35,518 nt of DNA from Phocaeicola sp. (GCA_029257865.1 JARIAN010000078.1:1-35518), one strand, 5' to 3'. Numbered from the stretch's first letter, positions 9,313 through 16,435 are shown. The notes: a model not told the origin generated them from the sequence alone. A program made the numbers and translations.

Positions 9313-9783
9313 ACTAGACTTTATAATTATTATTTAAATTAAGGATTTCATCATTCACTAAAAGCCACACCAAACACACACTTTATCCTAATTTATAAAG
9401 TGTGTAAATTATGCACTTAATGCCATCCAATACCCTTATATTATTAGGATACATTTTGGGGTTCTTTCTCATTATGCAATGATACATCAAAGCATGCAAA
9501 TCATTGTATAAAATAATTCACAAACCATACAAATATGTACAAAATTACCGCCGGCTACCCTATAAGCCTCTATCCAAACACAATATCCCCTTGAACGATA
9601 TTAAGAAGCACAGACATCTGTTTTATCTCCATTACTAGAAGACAAAAGACAAAGAATATATCAAAATGTTAACCGAAGTAACAAATTACGTTAACACCTT
9701 AACATAACCAGCTACTAAATGTAAAGAGTCCATCCGTAAAAGACAGACTCTTCTTTATAAGAGAGGATCAAAAGACATCTATA
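9313..9783 (-). promoter_or_regulatory. 470-bp regulatory region upstream of susC
   Basis: No gene is seen here. From the susC side it holds an 11-bp inverted repeat with an 8-nt loop (9376-9386 with 9395-9405) and a Rex-box-like palindrome TTGTATA-N6-TTCACAA (9504-9523). A -7-like TAATTTTG follows on the minus strand (9540-9547) without a properly spaced -33. Next is a cluster of TTAACA-like boxes (9667-9705) that includes TGTTAAC-N16-GTTAACA. A weak hairpin (9723-9730 with 9745-9752) may end the ispF transcript. The regulatory roles are inferred from position and symmetry only. Confidence 0.45.
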
Positions 9784-10263
9784 TTAATCGCGCTCTATCA
9801 GCACACTTGCATAAGCCGAAATTCCTTCTTCTCTTCCTGTAAAACCTAACTTTTCGGTAGTAGTAGCCTTGATAGACACATCATCTATATCCACCCCCAT
9901 CACCTGCGCAAGCACCTTTTGCATTTCAGGAATATGAGTTTTCAATTTAGGTCGCTCGGCACATACTGTCGCGTCGATATTTCCCACACGATAACCCTTT
10001 TCTGCTATCAGCCTTACCGTTTTTTCCAGTAATATTTTACTGTCAATATTCTTGAACTCCCCTGCATTGTCAGGAAAATGATAGCCTATATCTCGCATGT
10101 TGGCAGCCCCTAACAAAGCATCACAAATGGCATGTATCAGCACATCTGCATCCGAATGGCCAAGCAATCCTTTTTCATGCTCCAAGCGTATTCCACCCAG
10201 CCATAACTCACGACCTTCTACCAGCTGGTGAACGTCGAAACCAAATCCAGTGCGTATCTTCAT
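9784..10263 (-). CDS. ispF: 2-C-methyl-D-erythritol 2,4-cyclodiphosphate synthase
   Basis: A 159-residue cytosolic enzyme of the MEP isoprenoid pathway. It cyclises CDP-methylerythritol 2-phosphate to the 2,4-cyclodiphosphate with release of CMP. The metal-binding residues are visible as GFDVH (Asp10, His12) and LIHAICDAL (His44). The LLGHSDADVL, FPDNAGEFKNIDS and TTTEKLGFTGREEG motifs match the family, and the length is typical. Its ATG overlaps the stop of the upstream FAH-family gene by four bases (10260-10263), so translation is probably coupled. It is the last gene of the rex-FAH-ispF cluster. Confidence 0.97.
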   Translation of the reverse strand: MKIRTGFGFDVHQLVEGRELWLGGIRLEHEKGLLGHSDADVLIHAICDALLGAANMRDIGYHFPDNAGEFKNIDSKILLEKTVRLIAEKGYRVGNIDATVCAERPKLKTHIPEMQKVLAQVMGVDIDDVSIKATTTEKLGFTGREEGISAYASVLIERD

Positions 10264-10877
10264 CGTATATAAAAATCTAATACTTTTTCCGATTCCAAAT
10301 AGCCTTCCAAATGATTGTTTATCTGTACAGGCCCTACACCAACCGGAGTTCCGGTAAACAAAATATCACCTATCTTTAAAGTACAAAACTGACTTACATA
10401 AGAGATGATATGATCTATCTTGAAAAGCATATCGGCTGTATTTCCCTGCTGAACCGTCTTTCCATCAATATCAAGATGGAATGACAGATGGTTCAAATCG
10501 GCAAAACGCTCCACAGGAATCCAGTCCCCTATCGCAGCCGAATTGTCAAATCCTTTACATAGCTCCCAAGGCTTTCCTTCCGCACGGAATTTATTCTGAA
10601 GGTCTCTAGCTGTAAAATCAATCCCTACTGTCACCGCATCATAATACCGATGTGCAAACCGTTCTGAAATGTTCTTTCCCAAACGGTTAATCCGTACCAC
10701 CAATTCAGTTTCATACTCCATCTGCTTGCTGAAGTCCGGGATAAAAAAAGGTTTCCCATCCTTAAGAAGAGCAGAATCGGGTTTCATAAATATCACAGGA
10801 GCCTCTGGAAGAGGTTCCGATTCATGTAATTCCTTGCAATGCAAGGGATAATTCATACCTATTGCTATAATCTTCAT
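10260..10877 (-). CDS. Fumarylacetoacetate hydrolase (FAH) family protein
   Basis: A 205-residue single-domain member of the FAH superfamily. The metal-binding acidic residues are seen in MEYETELVVRI (Glu56, Glu58) and VGIDFTARDLQ (Asp87). The segments GKPWELCKGFDNSAAIGDW and GDILFTGTPVGVGPV are characteristic. Relatives include acylpyruvases, oxaloacetate decarboxylases and 2-hydroxyhepta-2,4-diene-1,7-dioate isomerases; sequence alone does not separate these. It lies 11 nt after rex and overlaps ispF by four bases. The linkage to rex might mean redox-linked control of a keto-acid metabolite, but this is inference. Confidence 0.9.
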   Translation of the reverse strand: MKIIAIGMNYPLHCKELHESEPLPEAPVIFMKPDSALLKDGKPFFIPDFSKQMEYETELVVRINRLGKNISERFAHRYYDAVTVGIDFTARDLQNKFRAEGKPWELCKGFDNSAAIGDWIPVERFADLNHLSFHLDIDGKTVQQGNTADMLFKIDHIISYVSQFCTLKIGDILFTGTPVGVGPVQINNHLEGYLESEKVLDFYIR

Positions 10878-10888
10878 TGCTATAAAGG

Positions 10889-11542
10889 TTATTTCTTAAT
10901 CGCTTCGTTCAATCTGTTAAACATCACCGCCAGATGTGCATATAAAGAAGTGTTTTGCACTACAATGTTTTCCGGCACTCGGATTCGAAAAGGTGTAAAA
11001 TTCCAGATGGCTTTAATGCCGCCATCTACCATCTTCTCCGTAATCATCTGAGCGATGGAAATAGGCACTGTAAGCACACCTATATTTACCTGGTCTTGCT
11101 TGATACGCTCTTCAAACTCATCGGAATGATATACAGGGATCCCGTTGATTGTCTTTCCTACCAAATCAGGATTTACATCAAAAGCCCCTACTATCTCCAA
11201 TCCAAAATGCGACAACCCGGAGTCGCTAAGCAAAGCTCCCCCCAAGCTACCTACACCAAACAGATAAGCCCGGTGCATATTTGTAAAGCCCAAAAAATCT
11301 TCCAGCACCTGTACCAGATGCTCCGTTTCATATCCCACCCTTGTGCGACCGGAGATATTGACAAAAGAAAGATCCTTCGCTATCTGAGAAGCATCAATAT
11401 TTATCTGCCTAGAAATTTGTGTAGACGAGATATACTTCTCCCCTTTCTCTTTCATCAGCTTTGCATTTGAAAGATACCAAGGCAACCTACGCAAGGTGGG
11501 CTCAGGTATTTTATCTACATTTTTATGATTACGTATAGCCAT
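10889..11542 (-). CDS. rex: Redox-sensing transcriptional repressor Rex
   Basis: A 217-residue dimeric repressor that senses the NADH/NAD+ ratio. It has an N-terminal winged-helix DNA-binding domain (about 1-80, with PEPTLRRLPWYL and ISSTQISRQINIDASQIAKDLSF). A Rossmann fold follows, with the nucleotide-binding loop GVGSLGGAL (from residue 96) and GAFDVNPDLVG. The C-terminal swapped helix (TSLYAHLAVMFNRLNEAI) fits the family. It heads the rex-FAH-ispF cluster. The minus strand has a TACTTTTG -7 element at 11573-11580. A Rex-box-like palindrome is present upstream of susC (9504-9523), not obviously at its own promoter. Confidence 0.97.
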   Translation of the reverse strand: MAIRNHKNVDKIPEPTLRRLPWYLSNAKLMKEKGEKYISSTQISRQINIDASQIAKDLSFVNISGRTRVGYETEHLVQVLEDFLGFTNMHRAYLFGVGSLGGALLSDSGLSHFGLEIVGAFDVNPDLVGKTINGIPVYHSDEFEERIKQDQVNIGVLTVPISIAQMITEKMVDGGIKAIWNFTPFRIRVPENIVVQNTSLYAHLAVMFNRLNEAIKK

Positions 11543-11572
11543 TAAAGGAAAAAATTTCTACATCTACAATTA

Positions 11573-11580
11573 CAAAAGTA
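11573..11580 (-). promoter_or_regulatory. Candidate -7 element of the rex promoter
   Basis: The minus-strand sequence TACTTTTG fits the Bacteroidetes -7 consensus TAnnTTTG and lies about 30 nt before the rex start. The -33 region is A/T-rich without a clear TTTG. Confidence 0.5.
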
Positions 11581-11649
11581 ATCTATTTATTTTAAATAAA
11601 AGAACACTCTGTCAGTTTTTGTACGATACGGGCAATAAATAGAAGTATC

Positions 11650-11680
11650 TTGGATTAAATGAAAGTTTATGCTATCTTTG
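11650..11680 (+). promoter_or_regulatory. Promoter of the SUI1 gene
   Basis: TTG (11650-11652), 20 nt, then TATCTTTG (11673-11680) match the Bacteroidetes -33/-7 promoter pattern. The predicted transcript starts about 30 nt before the ATG at 11717. Confidence 0.6.
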
Positions 11681-11716
11681 GAATAAGTTTATTCATCAAC
11701 TGTAAAATTGGATAAT

Positions 11717-12055
11717 ATGAAAAGTAATGACTGGAAAGACAGATTAAACATTGTATATTCCACTAACCCAGACTTTCAATACGAACAAGAAGAGGACGAT
11801 GCACCAGAAAGCATCGATAAAAAGCAACAGAAACTAAGGGTCTGCATTGAAAAGAAAGGGCGAGGAGGAAAAACAGTCACTTTAATCAATGGATTTATCG
11901 GGCAAGAAGAAGACCTGAAAGAACTGGGTAAATTACTCAAGTCAAAATGCGGTGTTGGAGGAAGTGTCAAAGATGGCGCCATACTCATCCAAGGAGATTT
12001 CAAAAGCCGAATCATAGAAATTCTAAAAGCCGAAGGATATACACAAACCAAATAA
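11717..12055 (+). CDS. SUI1/eIF1-like translation factor (YciH family)
   Basis: A 112-residue protein with an acidic N-terminal part (about 1-35) and a SUI1 domain. The domain shows KLRVCIEKKGRGGKTVTLINGF followed by LGKLLKSKCGVGGSVKDGAILIQGD, the basic loop and GVGGSVKDG signature shared with eIF1 and bacterial YciH. The family is thought to affect start-codon selection or act as a stress-related initiation factor; the role in Bacteroidetes is not settled. I chose ATG 11717; an in-frame TTG at 11708 is less likely. It is a single gene facing tsf, with which it shares a terminator. Confidence 0.92.
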   Translation: MKSNDWKDRLNIVYSTNPDFQYEQEEDDAPESIDKKQQKLRVCIEKKGRGGKTVTLINGFIGQEEDLKELGKLLKSKCGVGGSVKDGAILIQGDFKSRIIEILKAEGYTQTK

Positions 12056-12057
12056 GC

Positions 12058-12094
12058 AAAGAGGCTGCTCCCAAGGGAACAGCCTCTTTTTTTA
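12058..12094 (+). terminator. Rho-independent terminator after the SUI1 gene
   Basis: AGAGGCTG pairs with CAGCCTCT around a short loop, followed by seven T residues on the plus strand. The minus strand has a poorer T tail, so it may weakly serve the convergent tsf transcript as well. Confidence 0.85.
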
Positions 12095-12126
12095 TCTTCT
12101 AAAAAAGACAAATCTCTTTTAAAGCA

Positions 12127-13119
12127 TTATTCAGCACGCAAAGTGAAACGCTTGAACTCAGTAACTGCAAGTTCAGCATCAGCAGCTTTCAATACATCAG
12201 CAACAGTCTGTTTTGGATCCATAATGCTTTCCTGGCGCAACAAACAAACTTCTTTCAAGAATTTGCCCAAACGACCTTTTGCAATGTTCTGAATCATCTG
12301 TTCTGGCATGTTAGCGCTCTTTTCAGCAGCTACAGTTTCTTTAATCTTGCGGATTTCTTCAGCCTGTGCTTCTGTAATAGAACCCTTCATGATACCTTCG
12401 TTGATGTGCTCTTCGTTTTCTGCGATATACAAGTTGAAACCAGCTTTCTTCAATGCCGCTTCAACAGCTTTCTGAATCTGTTCAACTTTAGTCTTATCAA
12501 TAGCAACATTGATTTCGTTCTGCTTAACTTCTTCAGGAACACCAGCTTCATCAATAGCGATAGGGTTCATAGCTGCAACCTGCATACAGATTTCGTGAGC
12601 TACACCTTCAGCGCAAGGCTTGTTGAATGAAGCGATAGTACACAACTGGTTTTTGTTTTGGTGGTTATAAACAGCAGTATAAGGACCAGAAACGAAGTTG
12701 TAACCATCAAGTTCAGTCTTTTCACCAGTGATACCGCTACGTTCAACGATAGCGTCACCGATAGTACCGTTACCCATAGGAAGAGCCTTGATTTCTTCGA
12801 TAGTCTGGCATTTGTTTTCGATAGCAGCATCCAGAATAGCCTGAGTCAAAGCTACGAAATCAGCGTTCTTAGCCACGAAGTCAGTTTCGCATTTCAAAGC
12901 AATCATAGCAGCATATTCGCCAGTAGATTTAGCCAACACACAACCTTCAGCAGTTTCGCGGTCTGAACGTTTAGCAGCTACTGCCTGTCCTTTTTTACGG
13001 ATAATTTCCATTGCCTTGTCGAAATCGCCTTCAGATTCAGCCAAAGCGTTTTTACAGTCCATCATACCAGCTCCTGTCATTTTACGAAGCTTGGTGATAT
13101 CAGCCATACTTACAGCCAT
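12127..13119 (-). CDS. tsf: Translation elongation factor Ts
   Basis: A 330-residue guanine nucleotide exchange factor for EF-Tu. The N-terminal UBA-like domain (ADITKLRKMTGAGMMDCKNALAES), the conserved EF-Tu contact region (KCETDFVAKNADF, about residues 76-88) and the C-terminal core with FLKEVCLLRQ and VADVLK are all present. The start is either MAVSMAD at 13119 or MAD four codons later. It lies 147 nt downstream of rpsB, separated by a branched hairpin at 13170-13230, and ends the rplM-rpsI-rpsB-tsf cluster. Confidence 0.98.
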   Translation of the reverse strand: MAVSMADITKLRKMTGAGMMDCKNALAESEGDFDKAMEIIRKKGQAVAAKRSDRETAEGCVLAKSTGEYAAMIALKCETDFVAKNADFVALTQAILDAAIENKCQTIEEIKALPMGNGTIGDAIVERSGITGEKTELDGYNFVSGPYTAVYNHQNKNQLCTIASFNKPCAEGVAHEICMQVAAMNPIAIDEAGVPEEVKQNEINVAIDKTKVEQIQKAVEAALKKAGFNLYIAENEEHINEGIMKGSITEAQAEEIRKIKETVAAEKSANMPEQMIQNIAKGRLGKFLKEVCLLRQESIMDPKQTVADVLKAADAELAVTEFKRFTLRAE

Positions 13120-13159
13120 AGTAATTCTTTATTATTTGGGTTAATAAACTAAATATCAG

Positions 13160-13230
13160 AAAAGAAAAAACGCGGGTCCTTGCAGTCATCAGCAGATATT
13201 CAATCTGCGGTAATCTGCATGAATCCGCGT
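13160..13230 (-). terminator. Branched terminator-like hairpin between rpsB and tsf
   Basis: Plus-strand arms 13170-13185 and 13215-13230 pair at 13 of 16 positions, and an inner hairpin GCAGAT/ATCTGC (13192-13197 with 13203-13208) sits in the loop. On the minus strand a six-T run follows directly. It lies inside the operon, so it probably acts as an attenuator or as a 3' end for part of the rpsB transcripts. The repeated CTGCGGTAATCTGCAT-like wording recalls interspersed REP-like repeats of Bacteroides. Confidence 0.65.
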
Positions 13231-13266
13231 CTTAATTATAGAATAAAACTTTATTCCGCAACAGAA

Positions 13267-14100
13267 TTAAGCATCTTCTTTGTCAATGAAAGCAGCAGCT
13301 TTTGAAGCGTTGATGGCATCTTCTTTTGACTTATCCATACGAGCCTTAGTAGTTTTTTTCTTAGCAGCCTTAGGTGCATTTTCACCAGCAGCTTCCATGT
13401 CTACTTTTTCTGCTTTTCTTTCTTCCAAACCTTCTGCCATAGCAGCGCAACAAGCATCCAAAATAACTTCTACAGATTTTGTAGCATCGTCGTTTGCAGG
13501 GATTACATAGTCTACACTTGAAGGGTCTGAGTTAGTATCTACGATAGCAAATACTGGAATACCCAAACGGTTAGCTTCACGGATAGCGATGTTTTCTTTC
13601 AACACGTCGATAACGAACAATGCAGAAGGAAGACGAGTCAAGTCAGCGATAGAACCCAAGTTCTTTTCCAATTTAGCACGCTGACGAGAAATCTGAAGAA
13701 CTTCTCTCTTAGAAAGGTTAGAATAAGTACCATCGTTAGTCAACTTATCGATAGTAGCCATTTTCTTCACAGCCTTACGGATAGTTGGGAAGTTAGTCAA
13801 CATACCACCTGGCCAACGTTCGATAACATAAGGCATATTTACAGAAGCAGCTTTCTCAGCCACTACCTGCTTAGCTTGTTTCTTAGTAGCAACAAACAGG
13901 ACTTTCTTTCCTGATTTTGCAATCTGCTTCAAAGCTTCAGCAGCTTCTTCTACTTTAACAACGGTTTTGTTCAAATCAATGATATGGATACCGTTGCGTT
14001 CCATGAAAATATAAGGAGCCATTGCAGGGTTCCACTTTCTCTTCAAGTGTCCGAAGTGGCAACCAGCTTCCAATAATGTATCAAAATTTACTCTTGACAT
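13267..14100 (-). CDS. rpsB: 30S ribosomal protein S2
   Basis: A 277-residue S2 protein with the family motifs LLEAGCHFGHLKRKWNP (residues 10-26), YVIERWPGGMLTNFPTIRKAV and PVFAIVDTNSDPSSVDYVIPANDDA. A lysine- and alanine-rich C-terminal extension from about residue 230 (EERKAEKVDMEAAGENAPKAAKKKTTK) goes beyond the E. coli core and is common in Bacteroidetes. It sits between rpsI and tsf. The 219-nt spacer in front of it contains long repeats and inverted arms. Confidence 0.98.
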   Translation of the reverse strand: MSRVNFDTLLEAGCHFGHLKRKWNPAMAPYIFMERNGIHIIDLNKTVVKVEEAAEALKQIAKSGKKVLFVATKKQAKQVVAEKAASVNMPYVIERWPGGMLTNFPTIRKAVKKMATIDKLTNDGTYSNLSKREVLQISRQRAKLEKNLGSIADLTRLPSALFVIDVLKENIAIREANRLGIPVFAIVDTNSDPSSVDYVIPANDDATKSVEVILDACCAAMAEGLEERKAEKVDMEAAGENAPKAAKKKTTKARMDKSKEDAINASKAAAFIDKEDA

Positions 14101-14319
14101 TTTTTTAATCTTTAAATCGTTTACTTTCTTTTTTGTTTATTGAACCAACTGTCAGGTAGTTCTTCCACAAGTCCTTGTAAAAGAAATCCCGGCGGTTTAG
14201 ATACTAAACGCTTTTCGTTTTAAGTTTTTGAGTTTCTAAGTTTCTTAGCCAGTTGCAAGTTTCAGAGAACCGATTACTTAAACAAACTTACCAACTTAAA
14301 AACCAGCCAACTCAAAATC
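14101..14319 (-). other. Structured spacer between rpsI and rpsB
   Basis: This gene-free spacer is full of AAGTT/AACTT words. An outer inverted repeat pairs 14221-14234 with 14309-14322 (13 of 14), the right arm overlapping the rpsI stop. Inner segments AGTTGGTAAGTTT and GAAACTTGCAACT (minus strand) can also pair. It could be a leader for rpsB or a processing site. No promoter matching the -33/-7 consensus was found in it. Confidence 0.45.
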
Positions 14320-14706
14320 TTAACGTTTACTGAACTGGAATCTACGGCGTGCTTTTGGACGTCCTGGTTTCTTACGTTCAACAGAACGAGGGTCACGAGT
14401 CATGAAACCTTCAGCACGAAGAGACTTCTTGTCTTCTGGGTTGATTTTAACAAGTGCACGAGCGATAGCCAGACGCAAAGCCTGAGACTGACCAGTGAAA
14501 CCACCACCACACAAGTTAACTTTAATATCATATTTTTCAGCAACTTCCAATTTGTTCAGAGGCTGCATTACTACATACTGCAGAATAGTTGATGGAAAGT
14601 ACTGTGCAAGGTCTCTCTTGTTAATAGTAATCTTTCCTGTACCTTCGCTTACGAAAACGCGTGCGATAGCGCTTTTACGTCTGCCTAATGCATTTACTAC
14701 TTCCAT
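14320..14706 (-). CDS. rpsI: 30S ribosomal protein S9
   Basis: A 128-residue S9 protein of normal length. It shows ALGRRKSAIARVFV at the start, the conserved GGGFTGQSQALRLAIARALV core and the basic C-terminal tail RDPRSVERKKPGRPKARRRFQFSKR that reaches into the ribosomal P site. It follows rplM by 6 nt, the widely conserved rplM-rpsI pair. Confidence 0.98.
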   Translation of the reverse strand: MEVVNALGRRKSAIARVFVSEGTGKITINKRDLAQYFPSTILQYVVMQPLNKLEVAEKYDIKVNLCGGGFTGQSQALRLAIARALVKINPEDKKSLRAEGFMTRDPRSVERKKPGRPKARRRFQFSKR

Positions 14707-14712
14707 TCTTTA

Positions 14713-15174
14713 TTATTTAAGTGTGTTAATATCAATTACTTTCGGAGTCTGAGCTTCATGTTTGTGCTCAGCGCCTTCGTAAACATACAAGTTGCCCAGC
14801 AATTTAGCTCCCAGACGATTCTTAGGAAGCATGCCTTTTACAACTTTCTTCATCAATTTCTCAGCACCGTTAGGTTTTGCCATCAAACGAGCTGGAGTAA
14901 TTTCACGCTGACCACCTGGATAGCCAGTGTAGCTGAGGTAAACCTTGTCATTCCACTTGTTACCTGTAAATTTAACTTTGTCTGCATTGATAATGATTAC
15001 GTTATCACCGCAGTCTACGTGAGGAGTAAAGTTTGGTTTGTACTTACCTCTCAACAACTTTGCAACTTTAGCACCGAGACGGCCAACAACCTGATCGGTA
15101 GCATCAACCACAACCCATTCTTTTGTTGCAGTTTCCTTGTTTGCAGAAATGGTCTTGTAACTTAAAGTATCCAC
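14713..15174 (-). CDS. rplM: 50S ribosomal protein L13
   Basis: A 153-residue L13 protein with WVVVDATDQVVGRLGAKVAKLLRGK near the start, HVDCGDNVIIINADK, YLSYTGYPGGQRE and KGMLPKNRLGAKLLGNLYVY. The frame is open to an ATG at 15255, but the upstream 27 codons do not look like L13. The expected Bacteroides start (DTLSYKTISANK) follows a GTG at 15174, so I use that start. The 5' region then forms a leader of about 115 nt with a stem-loop at 15213-15247 and a near-consensus promoter. Confidence 0.96.
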   Translation of the reverse strand: MDTLSYKTISANKETATKEWVVVDATDQVVGRLGAKVAKLLRGKYKPNFTPHVDCGDNVIIINADKVKFTGNKWNDKVYLSYTGYPGGQREITPARLMAKPNGAEKLMKKVVKGMLPKNRLGAKLLGNLYVYEGAEHKHEAQTPKVIDINTLK

Positions 15175-15212
15175 TCTTAATTCTTTTTTAAATGTTACTA
15201 CTAAAAAACAAT

Positions 15213-15247
15213 TTCTTCCTGCTTCAGTCCTCCCGGACAAAGAAGAA
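15213..15247 (-). promoter_or_regulatory. Stem-loop in the rplM 5' leader
   Basis: On the minus strand TTCTTC pairs with GAAGAA around an inner hairpin GTCC-GGGA-GGAC, between the predicted transcription start and the GTG start of rplM. Its place fits a ribosomal-protein autoregulatory leader bound by L13 or S9. That role is inferred. Confidence 0.45.
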
Positions 15248-15297
15248 TAAAGCATTCAGAATTAAACTTTTATCACTATTTGATAATAATCGGCTTG

Positions 15298-15328
15298 CAA
15301 AATTACTGCTTTTATCTGAAACGACAAA
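15298..15328 (-). promoter_or_regulatory. Promoter of the rplM-rpsI-rpsB-tsf operon
   Basis: On the minus strand TTTG (15325-15328), exactly 19 nt, then TAATTTTG (15298-15305) is a full match to the Bacteroidetes vegetative promoter consensus. Transcription would start near 15291, about 117 nt before the rplM GTG. Confidence 0.85.
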
Positions 15329-15367
15329 GATTTTACGTATTTTTTCTATGGGAAAACTCTGAATCTT

Positions 15368-15403
15368 GGATATTTAGCAATTATTGACGTCTTCTAAATA
15401 TCC
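15368..15403. repeat. Perfect 10-bp inverted repeat upstream of the rplM promoter
   Basis: GGATATTTAG (15368-15377) and CTAAATATCC (15394-15403) are exact reverse complements separated by 16 nt. They lie about 40 bp upstream of the -33 element of the rplM promoter, so they could be an operator or the remains of another element. Confidence 0.6.
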
Positions 15404-15514
15404 GGATGTGAATCGGATGATTTTCAACATCAAAGAGGATGATTTAAGCAATAAATATCGCACTGCCTCTATCAAACAAATCAAAATACAGCCATAACAG
15501 ATAACTCATATCTA

Positions 15515-15955
15515 CACTGTTAAATTATGCAAACACAACATCTGAAACTCGCCCATTTACGTATAACTATCTGAACTTTGTCAAAAAATCAATTCTCAGA
15601 GCTTGACTAAACCGATATTCCGCTATTTTCCAATGAATTAAACTCATTTTTCGTCTCTTGGATTTCCATTCAAAGAGCGTAAAATCCAGACAAAATAGCC
15701 CTCTTACCTTCCCATATTTTGAAAGCCTCTGACCACTTCATTCAAATCGTCGGCATATTTTTACCCAATCTTCTAATTATTTCAGTGAAAACAATTAGAT
15801 ATTTACCCCGAAATAATTACATAATTCCTCTAAAACGTCAGCACGATTCCACTTCATTCTTGTAAAATGAATAGAAAAGCGACTTATTTTCTCTCTAATT
15901 GATGCAATAAGATTCGGCAAAAGTGTTATAAAGTGTATATAAAAGTATTTTTCTG
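15515..15955. repeat. Non-coding element, copy 2 of 2
   Basis: This copy matches 1-440 in the same orientation and with identical internal spacing (offset 15514 at every conserved block). The longest identical run is 42 nt (15741-15782). The hairpin region around 15773-15820 is partly kept, and several differences preserve pairing. The right end (GTTATA at 15925) is followed after about 100 bp by a broken gene that resembles a beta-propeller protein. No intact gene is seen in 15175-16050. Confidence 0.75.
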
Positions 15956-16011
15956 CAAACATAATTTATTAAAATCCCCCCCAAAAAAAAACAACACTAA
16001 AAGATTTATAA

Positions 16012-16332
16012 CTTTACGCTTGCAAACTATTTGTCAGTTACTGGACAGATTGCCAGGAGCAATTTATTTATGTGAAAAGTTCCACCGGACAGGTTTTGAA
16101 ATACGACGCCGACGGCCACTTCATTGATTACCAGAAAGGATACGAAGGGATAGACTACAACTCGTCTTTACAAGTGTTTGCTGGTGACGATTGTTATTTT
16201 TACACAGACAAAATGGTAGATGATAAAGTTTACGAAATTTCAAAGCTCAATACCAACCCTTCAAAAAAGGAGTTTTCCATCTCAGAAAGCACCAGTCCTA
16301 TAGATATGAGTTCCATTCGAAGTATGACATAA
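16012..16332 (+). pseudogene. Remnant of a 6-bladed beta-propeller-like gene
   Basis: The frame from an in-frame stop at 16009 to the TAA at 16330 encodes about 106 residues. From FIYVKSSTGQVLKYDADGHF onward it reads like one blade of the 6-bladed beta-propeller lipoproteins common in Bacteroides, then YFYTDKMVDDKVYEIS and a short tail. There is no ATG and no signal peptide; the only start available is GTG at 16072. I read it as an internal fragment left after deletion. The family assignment rests on pattern alone. Confidence 0.45.
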
Positions 16333-16361
16333 AATGACTACCCAACTATCCCATACAATAT

Positions 16362-16407
16362 AAGAAAAGCCCTCTCCAGTACACTTCACTTGTACCGGAA
16401 AGGGCTT
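16362..16407 (-). terminator. Rho-independent terminator of asnS
   Basis: Plus-strand arms 16367-16383 and 16391-16407 (AAGCCCT.. with ..AGGGCTT, and GTACA/TGTAC near the loop) form a long stem with small internal mismatches. On the minus strand the tail is TTTTCTTAT. Confidence 0.75.
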
Positions 16408-16435
16408 TAAGATATCTATATTCTTTCTGTCCGAA

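Noticed and set aside
11776-12111. A 111-residue minus-strand frame opposite the SUI1 gene
   Set aside because: It is a shadow of the SUI1 coding strand and crosses its terminator.
15175-15255. Upstream extension of rplM from the ATG at 15255
   Set aside because: The 27 residues lack L13 similarity; the family start follows the GTG at 15174 and the region forms a stem-loop.
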